This document shows, one piece after another, positions 1 to 7,496 of a stretch of DNA of 12,921 nucleotides. A model generated the notes under the pieces. It was not told the DNA's origin, did not search any database, and saw nothing but the letters and a program-made list of their open reading frames with translations. A program made the position numbers and the translations under genes. This DNA comes from JAJPXI01 sp045602885 (GTDB lineage: Bacteria > Bacillota > Clostridia > Oscillospirales > Oscillospiraceae), in the NCBI GenBank assembly GCA_045602885.1, contig JAZSCJ010000136.1, positions 1 through 12,921 of the forward strand. Reading direction: 5' to 3'. The stretch's first letter is position 1. Each line of letters opens with the position of its first letter.

Positions 1-36
1 CGCTTGGCCTCCGACTTGGCGCTTTTTGTTGTCAGA

Positions 37-2454
37 TCAGGGATTGTGTCGGTGGGAAAGCCGGTGCAGCAGTCGGCGCAGCAGGGAGGGGGCTTTTTGC
101 GCCCGATCCATCTCATGTAAAATGGCGGTGGCGGCGGCATCGCCCAATTCGGCGGCCTGTGCCAGCCAATGCCGGGCCTTTTCCGGGGAGCACGACAAGC
201 CGGCGCTGCCGTTTTGATACCAAATGCCCAGCAGGCGCATGGCGTCCGTGTCGCCCAGAGCAGCGGCTCGTTCGCAGAGGATGGCTGCCTTTTCCGCATC
301 GGGTGCGGTGCCGGTGCCCTTGAAATAACAAAGAGCAAGATTGTACAGGCCGGGGGCAAAGCTCTGCGCCGCCGCCTGTTGAAACAGGGTGAAGGCGGCA
401 GGAAGGTCTTGCGCCACGCCCTGTCCCTGGCACAGCATGCGGCCCAGGTTGTTCTGGGCGGTGGCATCGCCCAATTCGGCGGCTTGACGGTAAAGACGGG
501 CGGCCTGCTGCGGGTCGGGAACCATACCGTGCAGCCCCTCTTCCCAGCAAATACCCAGATGGCGCAGGGCCGGTGGATGTCCCAGCTCGGCCGCCTGCTC
601 CAGCAGTTGGATACCGCGGATCGGGTCAGACGGTATGTCGGTGTGGGTCAAAAAGCAGTAGCTGAGAATGTAAAGGGCACGGGGATATTGCTGGGCGGCC
701 GATTTTTCCAGCCAATCCATCGCCCCGGCAAGGTCTTTTTCCGTGCCGATGCCATTGAGCAGGCATACTCCCAGATAGCATTGCGCCCGGGCAAAGCCCT
801 GCTGAGCCGCGCTGATATACAGCGCCAGCGCACGCTTGGGGTCTTCTTCCACGCCGATGCCTTGCTCATAACAAAGGCCCAGATCGCACAGCGCAGGCGT
901 GTAGTTTTGCCGCGCGGCCTGTTCAAACCAGTCGATGGCACCCGTCGGGTCGGGCGGCCCGAAGTTGCCGTCACGCCAGCACACGCCCAGCATCCATTGG
1001 GCCCGGGCAAACTGCTGCTCGGCGGCCAGCTCCAGCCATTGGGCGCACTGGGCCGGGTCTTGTTCCACGCCAATGCCGTAAAGGTAGCAAAACCCCAGAT
1101 TGCATTGCGCCGGGGCATAGCCCATCTCACAGGCTCGGCGGTAAAGAGCAACGGCCCGCTGATTGTCCTGCGCTACACCCTCGCCCAATTCCAGGCAAAG
1201 GGCATAGTTGTACAGGCCGGAGGGATAGTCCATCTGAGCGGCCCGGGCAAACAGCTCGGCGGCCCGGGTCTTGTCCTGCTCTACGCCGTCGCCCTCCCAA
1301 TAGCGGCAGCCCAGCAGATCCAGCGCACGGGGGTAGTCCTGCTCGGCCGAACGGGCGATCCATTGGATGGCCTGGGCGTAATCCTGCTCAATGCCCAGAC
1401 CGACCAGATAGCAAAAACCAAGGTTGCACTGTGCCGGGGCATAGCCCGATTGCGCAGCGCGGCGGTAGAGCTGCACCGCTTTGGGGATGTCCTGCTCCAC
1501 GCCGTAACCCAACTCATAGCACAGCCCCAGACTGCACAGACCGGGCGGATAATCCTGGGGTACGGTCTGCTCGTAAAGCTCCACCGCCCGGGCGCTGTCG
1601 GCTGTCGTACCTTCGCCGTCCCGGCAGCAGTTGCCCAGCATCCATTGGGCGCGGGGGTAATTCTGACAGGCGGCACGCTCCAACAGCGCCACACCGGCCT
1701 GCTTATCCTGCTCCACACCGATGCCGTACAGATAGCAAAAACCCAGACTGCATTGCGCCGGGGCGTAATTTTGCTCGGCGGCCTGTCGGTAAAGCGTGAC
1801 TGCGTGGGTGTGGTTTTGCGCCACGCCTGCACCGTCCTCGTAGCAGCCGCCCAACAGGTGGATGGCCTGGGGGTCCTGCTGCTCCACAGCCTGGTTCAGC
1901 CATTGCACGGCCTGGGCCGGGTCGGCGTCCACGCCAACGCCGTTGAGATAGCATACGGCCAGACTGCATTGTGCCGGGGGGTATCCCTGTTCGGCAGCCT
2001 GGGTATACAGCTCTACGGCCTGTTCGCAGTCCGATTCGGTGCCGCTGCCGGTTTCCAGACAAAAGCCCACGCTGCACAGAGAGGACAGCAGACCGGCTTC
2101 GGCGGCCTGGGAGAATAGCTGAAACGCGCGCACCGCGTCCTGCTCCACGCCCAGACCAAGGTGATAGCAGCGCCCCAATGCCTCAACGGCGCGGGGGTCG
2201 CCCTGCTCGGCGGCTTGCGTGAACCAATGTACGGCCTGCTGGGGGCTGGCTTGCACACCGTCGCCGTCCAGATAGCGCAGGCCGATCTCGTATTGTACCG
2301 ATACATCGCCGCTCTGGGCACGCTCCAAAAGCGCGCAAAATTCCGCCCGCGCCCGGTGGACTTCCGCCATGGCGTGGTGGATGAGCTGCGTATTGACAAA
2401 GGTGATGTGTTGTACGCTGTTTTGTTCCTGCTCGTTGTGAAGATTTTGCTCCAT
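37..2454 (-). CDS. SEL1 tetratricopeptide-like repeat protein (805 aa)
   Basis: The protein is almost entirely SEL1-like repeats, a helical-hairpin family that usually scaffolds protein-protein interactions; its partner and role here are unknown. After a 47-residue head there are about 20 repeats of 36-37 residues (roughly residues 48-770), recognisable by units such as AQCNLGFCYLYGIGVEQD followed by AVxLYxxAAEQ. A short basic tail rich in Arg, Leu and His ends the protein (about 784-805). No signal peptide or membrane segment is visible, so it should be cytosolic. It has about 34 cysteines, mostly at fixed repeat positions. I chose the ATG at 2454 because GGAAAG lies 9 nt upstream (2464-2469) and the protein then starts MEQNLHNEQEQ. 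The frame stays open upstream to 2715, but that part overlaps the preceding gene and reads like noncoding sequence. It lies 65 bases after the CHR gene with no terminator between, so it is probably the last gene of the nadE operon. Confidence 0.9.
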   Translation of the reverse strand: MEQNLHNEQEQNSVQHITFVNTQLIHHAMAEVHRARAEFCALLERAQSGDVSVQYEIGLRYLDGDGVQASPQQAVHWFTQAAEQGDPRAVEALGRCYHLGLGVEQDAVRAFQLFSQAAEAGLLSSLCSVGFCLETGSGTESDCEQAVELYTQAAEQGYPPAQCSLAVCYLNGVGVDADPAQAVQWLNQAVEQQDPQAIHLLGGCYEDGAGVAQNHTHAVTLYRQAAEQNYAPAQCSLGFCYLYGIGVEQDKQAGVALLERAACQNYPRAQWMLGNCCRDGEGTTADSARAVELYEQTVPQDYPPGLCSLGLCYELGYGVEQDIPKAVQLYRRAAQSGYAPAQCNLGFCYLVGLGIEQDYAQAIQWIARSAEQDYPRALDLLGCRYWEGDGVEQDKTRAAELFARAAQMDYPSGLYNYALCLELGEGVAQDNQRAVALYRRACEMGYAPAQCNLGFCYLYGIGVEQDPAQCAQWLELAAEQQFARAQWMLGVCWRDGNFGPPDPTGAIDWFEQAARQNYTPALCDLGLCYEQGIGVEEDPKRALALYISAAQQGFARAQCYLGVCLLNGIGTEKDLAGAMDWLEKSAAQQYPRALYILSYCFLTHTDIPSDPIRGIQLLEQAAELGHPPALRHLGICWEEGLHGMVPDPQQAARLYRQAAELGDATAQNNLGRMLCQGQGVAQDLPAAFTLFQQAAAQSFAPGLYNLALCYFKGTGTAPDAEKAAILCERAAALGDTDAMRLLGIWYQNGSAGLSCSPEKARHWLAQAAELGDAAATAILHEMDRAQKAPSLLRRLLHRLSHRHNP
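145..2313 (-). repeat. Array of about 20 SEL1 repeats
   Basis: This is the coding span of the repeat array, about 20 consecutive units of 108 bases (36 residues), two of them and the first with one extra codon. The units are degenerate: the conserved positions are the Ala/Leu-Gly helix contacts, the G-x-G turn and the closing AAEQ-like helix. The C-terminal units (repeats 17-20) diverge most and carry insertions near the turn. Confidence 0.88.
472..1770 (-). repeat. 324-bp superrepeat (three SEL1 units) in tandem
   Basis: Within the array, repeats 6-17 follow an A-B-C order. A units read YAPAQCxLGFCYLxG, B units read YPRAxxxLGxxxxxG and C units read YPxGLCxLGLCYExG. The plus-strand anchor gccggggc (gcccgggc in one copy) of the A unit recurs at 785, 1109, 1433 and 1757, exactly 324 bases apart each time. 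A further A unit at 1973 is 216 bases away, so the phase breaks by one 108-base unit there. The exact spacing suggests growth by duplication of three-unit blocks, followed by divergence. Confidence 0.82.
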
Positions 2455-2519
2455 GGGATCACACTTTCCGTACATTTCCCGTTGATTTACATGGGATATC
2501 GATCCGTACCGTGTTGCGC

Positions 2520-3098
2520 CTACAGCCGGAACAGGATGCCGACTGCGGCGGAAAGGACGATAAAAACCACCGGGTGAAGCCGCTTGAGCGGCTTGAGGTG
2601 CAGGCAGGCAAACACAACACCGGCCAACAGGATGGCCGGCCAGTATAACGCCGGTGCCGATGCGGCGTTGGATTCCGGTGCGGCAGAGGAGTGAACCATC
2701 AGGGCGATGGAGCACACCTGAAGCAGCGCGGCGGAAATCAGCGCGGTAGAGGCCGGACGCAGGGCGTAGAAGATGGCGTTGACCGTGCGGTTTTCCCGGA
2801 ACTTTTTCAGAAACCCTCCGATGATGAGAATGACGAGAATGGAGGGAGTGACCAGCCCCAGCGTGGCGATGACGCCGCCGGGCACACCGGCCACATGAAA
2901 GCCGGTGTAGGTGGCCATGTTGACCCCGATGGGGCCGGGGGTGGATTCCGAGATGGCCAGCATATTGGCCACCTGGCTGGGGGTGAACCAGCCGGTGCGC
3001 AGACCCATGTCATTGAGAAAGGGGATGGTGGCCAGACCGCCGCCCACCGAGAACAGGCCGACCTGGAAAAACTCAAAAAACAAACGAAGGTAGATCAT
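2520..3098 (-). CDS. chrA: Chromate transporter-family (CHR) short protein, second of a pair (192 aa)
   Basis: This is a single-domain CHR membrane protein. Paired short CHR proteins of this family are thought to work together as a transporter; some export chromate, but the substrate in anaerobes is not settled. The family signature GLFSVGGGLATIP is at about residues 14-26 and the second conserved segment STPGPIGVNMATYTG at about 52-66, followed by several hydrophobic stretches consistent with membrane helices. At 192 residues it is half the size of long bidomain ChrA proteins. The ATG at 3098 overlaps the stop of the upstream CHR gene by 4 bases (ATGA), and GGGAGGG sits 9 nt upstream (3108-3114). 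The open frame extends to 3200 but that part lies inside the preceding gene. The neighbours suggest a heteromeric transporter made with that upstream gene; chromate as substrate is only inferred. Confidence 0.9.
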   Translation of the reverse strand: MIYLRLFFEFFQVGLFSVGGGLATIPFLNDMGLRTGWFTPSQVANMLAISESTPGPIGVNMATYTGFHVAGVPGGVIATLGLVTPSILVILIIGGFLKKFRENRTVNAIFYALRPASTALISAALLQVCSIALMVHSSAAPESNAASAPALYWPAILLAGVVFACLHLKPLKRLHPVVFIVLSAAVGILFRL

Positions 3099-3691
3099 TT
3101 GCGCTGCCCTCCCTTTGCCGAGCGGATGCACAGCCCGGCCACGCCGGACAAAAGGATGAGCACCACGGGGGAGAGCAGGAAATTGAGTGCACGGCCCCAC
3201 GAAACCGAGGGGTCAAAGGTGACAAAATTTCCTGTGGCCGCCAGCACCAGAATGACGGCGTAAATCAGCACGGTGGGCAGATCGATCAGCGCTTTTTTGG
3301 CCAGCTTGAGCACGCTGGATAAGATCAGGGCGCACACGCAGGCACGGATACCGGCAAAGGCGTGAACCACCACGGGCAGATGGGCAAAGTTCTGGATAAA
3401 GGCCGCCAAAATGAGGATGATGACCACCGAAGGGGCTACTACGCCCAGGGTGGCCAGAATACCGCCGAGGATGCCCTTGATCTTTTGTCCCACAAAGGTT
3501 CCCGTGTTGACGGCGATGATGCCGGGGGTGCATTGCGCAATGGCGAAATAGTCGGCCAGCTCTTCCTCGGTGGCCCAGCCTTTCTTTTCCACCACCTCAC
3601 GCTGCAGGATGGGCAGCATGGCATAGCCGCCGCCAAAGGTGCAGATGCCCACCCGTGCGAAGGTGAGAAATAAATCGAGATAGAGGTTCAT
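3095..3691 (-). CDS. chrA: Chromate transporter-family (CHR) short protein, first of a pair (198 aa)
   Basis: This is the other half of the CHR pair, an integral membrane protein of 198 residues. The family signature GICTFGGGYAMLP is at about residues 15-27 and the CTPGIIAVNTGTFVG segment at about 54-68; long hydrophobic segments follow and the C-terminus is basic (SAKGGQRK). It differs clearly from the downstream copy, as expected for two complementary half-transporters rather than a recent duplication. The ATG at 3691 overlaps the nadE stop by 4 bases (ATGA), with a GGAAGGG site about 11 nt upstream, so translation is probably coupled to nadE. An upstream extension of the frame to 3862 lies within nadE and is not credible. 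The transported ion is unknown from sequence; chromate or sulfate-like oxyanions are the family guess. Confidence 0.9.
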   Translation of the reverse strand: MNLYLDLFLTFARVGICTFGGGYAMLPILQREVVEKKGWATEEELADYFAIAQCTPGIIAVNTGTFVGQKIKGILGGILATLGVVAPSVVIILILAAFIQNFAHLPVVVHAFAGIRACVCALILSSVLKLAKKALIDLPTVLIYAVILVLAATGNFVTFDPSVSWGRALNFLLSPVVLILLSGVAGLCIRSAKGGQRK

Positions 3692-5616
3692 GCCTGTGCC
3701 AGCCCTTCCAATTCGTCCAGCCACAAGGTGGCCATGGCGTCCGAGGGCATGCGCCAGTCGCCGCGGGGCGACAGGGTCACCGAGCCCACCTTGGGTCCGT
3801 CGGGCATACAGGAGCGCTTGAACTGCTGGGAGAAAAAGCGGCGGTAGAAGGTGCGCTCCCATTTCAGAATGGTGGCACGGTCATAGGCACGGCCAAAGGC
3901 GCGCTCGGCCAGACGCAGGATCTTGGCCGGAGAGAAGCCCCACCGGACAACGTAGTACAGGAAAAAGTCATGCAGCTCGTAGGGGCCCACCAGATCCTCG
4001 GTCTTCTGGCTGATCTTGCCCTCGATGGCAGGCAGCAGCTCGGGGGAAACCGGGGTATCCAGAATATCAGCCAGCACACCGGCCAGCTCGGGCTCGGTCT
4101 GCTCTTTGTCGCCGCAGATATAGCTAACCAGTTGTCGCACAAGGGTTTTTGGGATGGAGGCGTTGACGGCGTACATGCTCATGTGATCGCCGTTGTAGGT
4201 GCACCAACCCAGGGCAAGCTCGGACAGATCGCCCGTGCCGATGACCAGACCGCCGTTTTGGTTGGCTATGTCCATCAGCACCTGGGTGCGCTCCCGAGCC
4301 TGTGCGTTTTCATAGGTCACGTCATGGTTGTCCGCAGACTGATCGATGTCGAGGAAATGCTGGCGCACGGTCTGGCTGATATCGATGCGCTTGAGGGTGC
4401 AGCCCAGCTGGGTGGCCAGCTCAATGGCGTTGTCCCGGGTGCGGTCAGTGGTGCCGAAGCAGGGCATGGTTACGGCAAGAATATCGCTGCCCGGCCGACC
4501 CAGCAGCTTCATGGCCAGGGCGGTGATCAAAATGGCCAGCGTGGAGTCCAGTCCGCCCGATAACCCGATGACGGCCGTTTTGGCGCCGGTGTGCTCCAAA
4601 CGCTTTTTCAACCCCAGGGCGGCGATCTTCAAAATTTCTTCACACCGCAGGGCGCGCTGGGCGGGATCGGTCGGAAGGAAGGGGGCAGGGGACACCGGAC
4701 GGGTCAGGGCGGTGGTGCGCGCTTCCGGCGCAAAGGGGCAGCGGCGCAGGTCGGTCTGCCGGGGGCAGGTGACTGCTGTGTTCAGTCGGCGGCGCTCATG
4801 GGCGATGCGCTCTGCGTCGATCTCGCTGACGGTCAAACCGCAGGAGAAGCTGCGCTCGGCCAGCAGCGTGCCGCATTCGGCGATCAGGTTGTGCCCGGAA
4901 AAAACCAGATCGGTGGTGGACTCACCCTCCCCGGCGTTGGCGTAAACATAGCCGCAGCACAGCCGGGCCGACTGGTCGCAGACCAGACGGCGGCGGCGCG
5001 CGGCCTTGCCGGCCAGCTCGCTGGAGGCGGACAGATTCAAAATTAGAGTAGCGCCGTGGGCGGCCAGATCGGCCGAAGGGGGCGCAAACGACCAAAGATC
5101 TTCGCAAATCTCCACACCCACTGTCAGATCGGGCATGGTGGTACAGGGGAACAACATACCGGCGCCCATGGGCACCGATTGTCCGCACAGCTCCACCGAA
5201 ACGCAAGCGCCGGCCGGGGCCGGGGTGAACCAGCGCCCTTCGGAACATTCGCCGTAGTTGGGCAGATTGGTCTTGGGTACTACGCCAAGAATAACGCCTT
5301 TGTGTATTACGACGGCGCAATTATACAGATTGTTTTCGGATTTTACCGGCATACCCAGGGCGGTCAGCAGATCCAGATTCTTTGTGGCTTGCAAAATGGT
5401 GGCCAACCCATCCTGGGCGCCCCGCAGCAGGGTGTCCTGCAAAAACAGATCAGCGCAGGTGTAGCCGGTCAGACACAGCTCGGGCAGCACCAGAACACGC
5501 ACGCCCTGCCGGTCAGCTTCCCGCATGAGGGTAAAGATCTGCTCGGCATTGTGGCGGCAGTCGGCCACTTTGATTTTGGGAGTACCGGCCGCAACTTTCA
5601 CGAAACCGTCGCGCAT
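3688..5616 (-). CDS. nadE: Glutamine-dependent NAD+ synthetase (642 aa)
   Basis: The enzyme carries out the last step of NAD+ synthesis, amidating deamido-NAD+ with ATP and ammonia taken from glutamine. The N-terminal nitrilase-like glutaminase domain (about 1-290) shows the expected Glu-Lys-Cys triad: E46 in VLVLPELCLTGYT, K115 in VVPKTNLPNYGE and C171 in VGVEICEDLW. The C-terminal synthetase domain (about 320-642) has the PP-loop SGGLDST at 353-359 and the segment GTGDLSELALGWCTYNGDH near 460-478. Its length fits the long two-domain class. The ATG at 5616 is preceded by GAGGTGAT (5622-5629) at good spacing. It is the first gene of the cluster, downstream of the promoter at 5659-5687, and its stop overlaps the start of the next gene. 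Why a transporter pair is coupled to it is unknown. Confidence 0.97.
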   Translation of the reverse strand: MRDGFVKVAAGTPKIKVADCRHNAEQIFTLMREADRQGVRVLVLPELCLTGYTCADLFLQDTLLRGAQDGLATILQATKNLDLLTALGMPVKSENNLYNCAVVIHKGVILGVVPKTNLPNYGECSEGRWFTPAPAGACVSVELCGQSVPMGAGMLFPCTTMPDLTVGVEICEDLWSFAPPSADLAAHGATLILNLSASSELAGKAARRRRLVCDQSARLCCGYVYANAGEGESTTDLVFSGHNLIAECGTLLAERSFSCGLTVSEIDAERIAHERRRLNTAVTCPRQTDLRRCPFAPEARTTALTRPVSPAPFLPTDPAQRALRCEEILKIAALGLKKRLEHTGAKTAVIGLSGGLDSTLAILITALAMKLLGRPGSDILAVTMPCFGTTDRTRDNAIELATQLGCTLKRIDISQTVRQHFLDIDQSADNHDVTYENAQARERTQVLMDIANQNGGLVIGTGDLSELALGWCTYNGDHMSMYAVNASIPKTLVRQLVSYICGDKEQTEPELAGVLADILDTPVSPELLPAIEGKISQKTEDLVGPYELHDFFLYYVVRWGFSPAKILRLAERAFGRAYDRATILKWERTFYRRFFSQQFKRSCMPDGPKVGSVTLSPRGDWRMPSDAMATLWLDELEGLAQA

Positions 5617-5658
5617 AGACGATCACCTCGAAATTTAGTGTGTTGATTTCAATAAATA

Positions 5659-5687
5659 ATCATACCCCAAATTCCCGAAAAAGGCAA
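5659..5687 (-). promoter_or_regulatory. Sigma-A-type promoter for nadE cluster
   Basis: Read on the minus strand, TTGCCT (5682-5687) and TATGAT (5659-5664) are separated by exactly 17 bases. The -10 box matches consensus at five of six positions and the -35 at four. The start point would be near 5652, giving a leader of about 36 nt before the nadE ATG. The -35 box touches the foot of the hairpin at 5687-5736. Confidence 0.7.
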
Positions 5688-5736
5688 CACACAGCAAAAC
5701 GGCCCAGCCGTTTGGCCGGGCCGCTTTGCTGTGTGT
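5687..5736 (-). terminator. Long hairpin upstream of nadE, likely terminator (possibly bidirectional)
   Basis: Arms 5687-5705 and 5718-5736 pair over 19 positions with one mismatch, around a 12-base loop that can itself pair GCC with GGC. On the minus strand the stem is followed by TGCCTTTTTC, and on the plus strand by TTGTTTG, so either direction could terminate, the minus direction better. It would shield the nadE promoter from upstream transcription. A dispersed intergenic palindrome is an alternative. Confidence 0.55.
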
Positions 5737-5868
5737 TTGTTTGCGAAAGAAATGGAGAGGGAAATGGTAGGGAGAGTGATATGCATCGCTCTTGCCTGTT
5801 CCACGATCAGAATACAGCAAAAATACGGACAAATCATGACCATGCTATGAATAAATTGTAAATAAAAT
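5737..5868. other. Spacer between two hairpins, no gene seen
   Basis: This 132-base stretch lies between the two hairpins in the nadE-gltA gap. Open frames crossing it (5640-5861 plus, 5635-5832 minus) run through the palindrome and show no ribosome binding site or family resemblance. I found no convincing promoter in it on either strand. It may be inert spacer or part of a short RNA ending at the hairpin on its left. Confidence 0.5.
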
Positions 5869-5902
5869 ATGCGGTGGAACGCTGGCTGGCGTTCCACCGC
5901 AT
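5869..5902 (-). terminator. Rho-independent terminator of gltA
   Basis: Arms 5869-5882 and 5889-5902 are a perfect 14-bp inverted repeat with a 6-base loop. Read on the minus strand, the stem is followed directly by ATTTTATTTAC. It begins 11 bases after the citrate synthase stop codon, so it fits as that gene's terminator. Confidence 0.85.
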
Positions 5903-5913
5903 GAACCTTGCAA

Positions 5914-7323
5914 TCAGCCCCGCTGATCCAGGGGGACAAAGGGACGGCTGGGCGATACCGCCTTGTAGGCAGGACGGATGATGCGGTTGTCCGAGTTGTA
6001 GACCTCTTCCACCCGGTGAGCACACCAGCCGACCATACGGGCGATGGCAAACAGCGGGGTGTACAGCTCGGGGGGGATCCCCATCATCTTATAGACCAGA
6101 CCGGAGTACAGATCCACGTTGGCGCACATGACCTTGGTGTCGCCCTTTTCCCGGGCAAAGACCTCGGGGGACAGGCGCTCCACCGTTTCAAACAGTTCAA
6201 ACTCTTCCAGCAGACCCTTCTTGGCGGCCACATTTTTGGCAAACTTCTTCAGAATGACCGCACGGGGGTCGGACAGGGTGTAGATGGCGTGGCCCATGCC
6301 GTAGATCAAGCCCGAGCCGTCGCCGGCCTGCTTGTGGATGATCTTGGACAGGTAGCTGCGTACCTCGTCGTCGTCCTTCCAGTCCTTGACGCCGTTTTCG
6401 ATGTGGCCGAACATCTCCATGACCTTCTTGTTAGCACCGCCGTGCTTGGGGCCTTTCAGCGAACCGACGGCGGCGGCGATGGCCGAGTAGATGTCGGTGC
6501 CCGAGGAGGACAGCACACGGCAGGCGAAAGCCGAGTTGTTACCGCCGCCGTGCTCCATGTGCAGCACCAGGCACAGATCCAGCAGACGGGCCTCGTCCTC
6601 GGTGTACTGGTTGTCCCGGCGCAGCGAGTACAGGAAGTTTTCCGCCACGCTCAGTCCCGGCTGGGGACGGTGCAGGTAAAGGGAGTCGTTGTCGAAATAG
6701 TGGCGCTTGACGGCATAGGCGTGGGACACGATGGTGGGGCAGCGGGCGATGAGCTGCAACGCCTGCTGCAGTTCGGAGGCCAGACTGTTGTCGTCGGGTG
6801 CTGCGTCATAGGAGTACAAAGCCAGCACCGAGCGGGCCAGCTTGTTCATCACGTCATGGCTGGGGGCCTTGATGATCATGTCCTCGGTAAACATGGCCGG
6901 CAGCATCTGATAGGACGAGAGAATGCTCTGGAAGGTGGTCAACTGCTCCCGGGTGGGCAGCGCGCCAAACAGCAGCAGATAGGTGGTCTCTTCAAAGCCA
7001 AAACGCTTTTCCTTGGTGAAACCGTCGATCAGATCGTTGACGTCGATGCCGCGGTAGATCAGACGGCCGTGATCGGGGATCTTTTCGCCGTCCTGCATAT
7101 AGTAACCCTGCACATTACCGATCTTGGTCACGCCGGCCATGACGCCGGTGCCGTCGGCGTTGCGCAGACCACGCTTGACGTCCCACTTTTGGTAATGGGC
7201 CGAGTCAATGTGGTTATGGCGCTGGAATTCCTCGCATAAGCTTTCAATGAAATTCTGCGAACCGTTCTGCTCGGCTACGGAGCTGTCGGTGGGGAGATGA
7301 GTTGTATTTGCATTGCTTTGCAT
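5914..7323 (-). CDS. gltA: Citrate synthase (469 aa)
   Basis: It condenses acetyl-CoA and oxaloacetate to citrate and CoA in the cytosol. In fermentative clostridia this usually feeds a partial TCA branch towards 2-oxoglutarate and glutamate rather than respiration. Expected active-site residues are visible: H258 in MEHGGGNNSAF, H345 in YGMGHAIYTLSDPRA and D404 in CANVDLYSGLVY, plus the SLKGPKHGGANKKVM segment around 288-302. The protein has an N-terminal stretch of about 40 polar residues before the fold proper, and its length is within the usual range. The ATG at 7323 has AAAGGAG 9 nt upstream; another ATG 7 bases further up is out of frame. It has its own promoter (7362-7390) and terminator (5869-5902), so it is probably monocistronic. 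A 2-methylcitrate synthase activity cannot be excluded from sequence alone. Confidence 0.96.
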   Translation of the reverse strand: MQSNANTTHLPTDSSVAEQNGSQNFIESLCEEFQRHNHIDSAHYQKWDVKRGLRNADGTGVMAGVTKIGNVQGYYMQDGEKIPDHGRLIYRGIDVNDLIDGFTKEKRFGFEETTYLLLFGALPTREQLTTFQSILSSYQMLPAMFTEDMIIKAPSHDVMNKLARSVLALYSYDAAPDDNSLASELQQALQLIARCPTIVSHAYAVKRHYFDNDSLYLHRPQPGLSVAENFLYSLRRDNQYTEDEARLLDLCLVLHMEHGGGNNSAFACRVLSSSGTDIYSAIAAAVGSLKGPKHGGANKKVMEMFGHIENGVKDWKDDDEVRSYLSKIIHKQAGDGSGLIYGMGHAIYTLSDPRAVILKKFAKNVAAKKGLLEEFELFETVERLSPEVFAREKGDTKVMCANVDLYSGLVYKMMGIPPELYTPLFAIARMVGWCAHRVEEVYNSDNRIIRPAYKAVSPSRPFVPLDQRG

Positions 7324-7361
7324 GATTCATGGCTCCTTTGCCCATTTTTACGATTTCGACT

Positions 7362-7390
7362 ATTGTACGCCTTTTTGTGAACGAAGTCAA
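7362..7390 (-). promoter_or_regulatory. Sigma-A-type promoter for gltA
   Basis: On the minus strand TTGACT (7385-7390) and TACAAT (7362-7367) are separated by 17 bases, each matching consensus at five of six positions. The predicted start is near 7355, leaving a leader of about 30 nt with the AAAGGAG site. The region to the right of it (7391-7481) is A/T-rich and shared with the divergent spoIID-like gene; I found no clear promoter for that gene there. Confidence 0.78.
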
Positions 7391-7496
7391 CCATTACAAA
7401 GCAAAAACGGGCGATACGTCTTTGAATTTTCTTTTCACAAAAAAAGAAAAATGAAATAATAGGACGAAAAACTTGCAAAACAAAGGAGGGTGCCCC

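Noticed and set aside
1..36. Possible terminator after the SEL1 gene
   Set aside because: The CTTGGC motif there is a direct, not inverted, repeat, and only 36 bases are visible, so no hairpin can be supported.
169..2118. 649-codon open frame on the plus strand opposite the SEL1 gene
   Set aside because: Its repeats are the antisense image of the SEL1 repeats, it has no ribosome binding site I could defend, and the sense frame has clear SEL1 signatures.
2455..2715. N-terminal extension of the SEL1 protein to the ATG at 2715
   Set aside because: It overlaps the CHR gene, reads like noncoding sequence, and a ribosome binding site marks the ATG at 2454 instead.
5640..5861. Small open frame of 73 codons in the nadE-gltA gap
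   Set aside because: It runs through the palindrome at 5687-5736 and has no ribosome binding site or recognisable sequence.
5908..7239. 443-codon open frame on the plus strand opposite citrate synthase
   Set aside because: The sense frame has all the citrate synthase active-site segments; the antisense product is Gly/Val/His/Gln-rich with no known fold and no start signal.
7391..7481. Possible sporulation-type or sigma-A promoter for the SpoIID gene in the A/T-rich stretch
   Set aside because: TTCACA (7434-7439) with TAATAG 17 bases on, and CGATACGT near 7412, match consensus only weakly; A/T-rich DNA gives such hits by chance.
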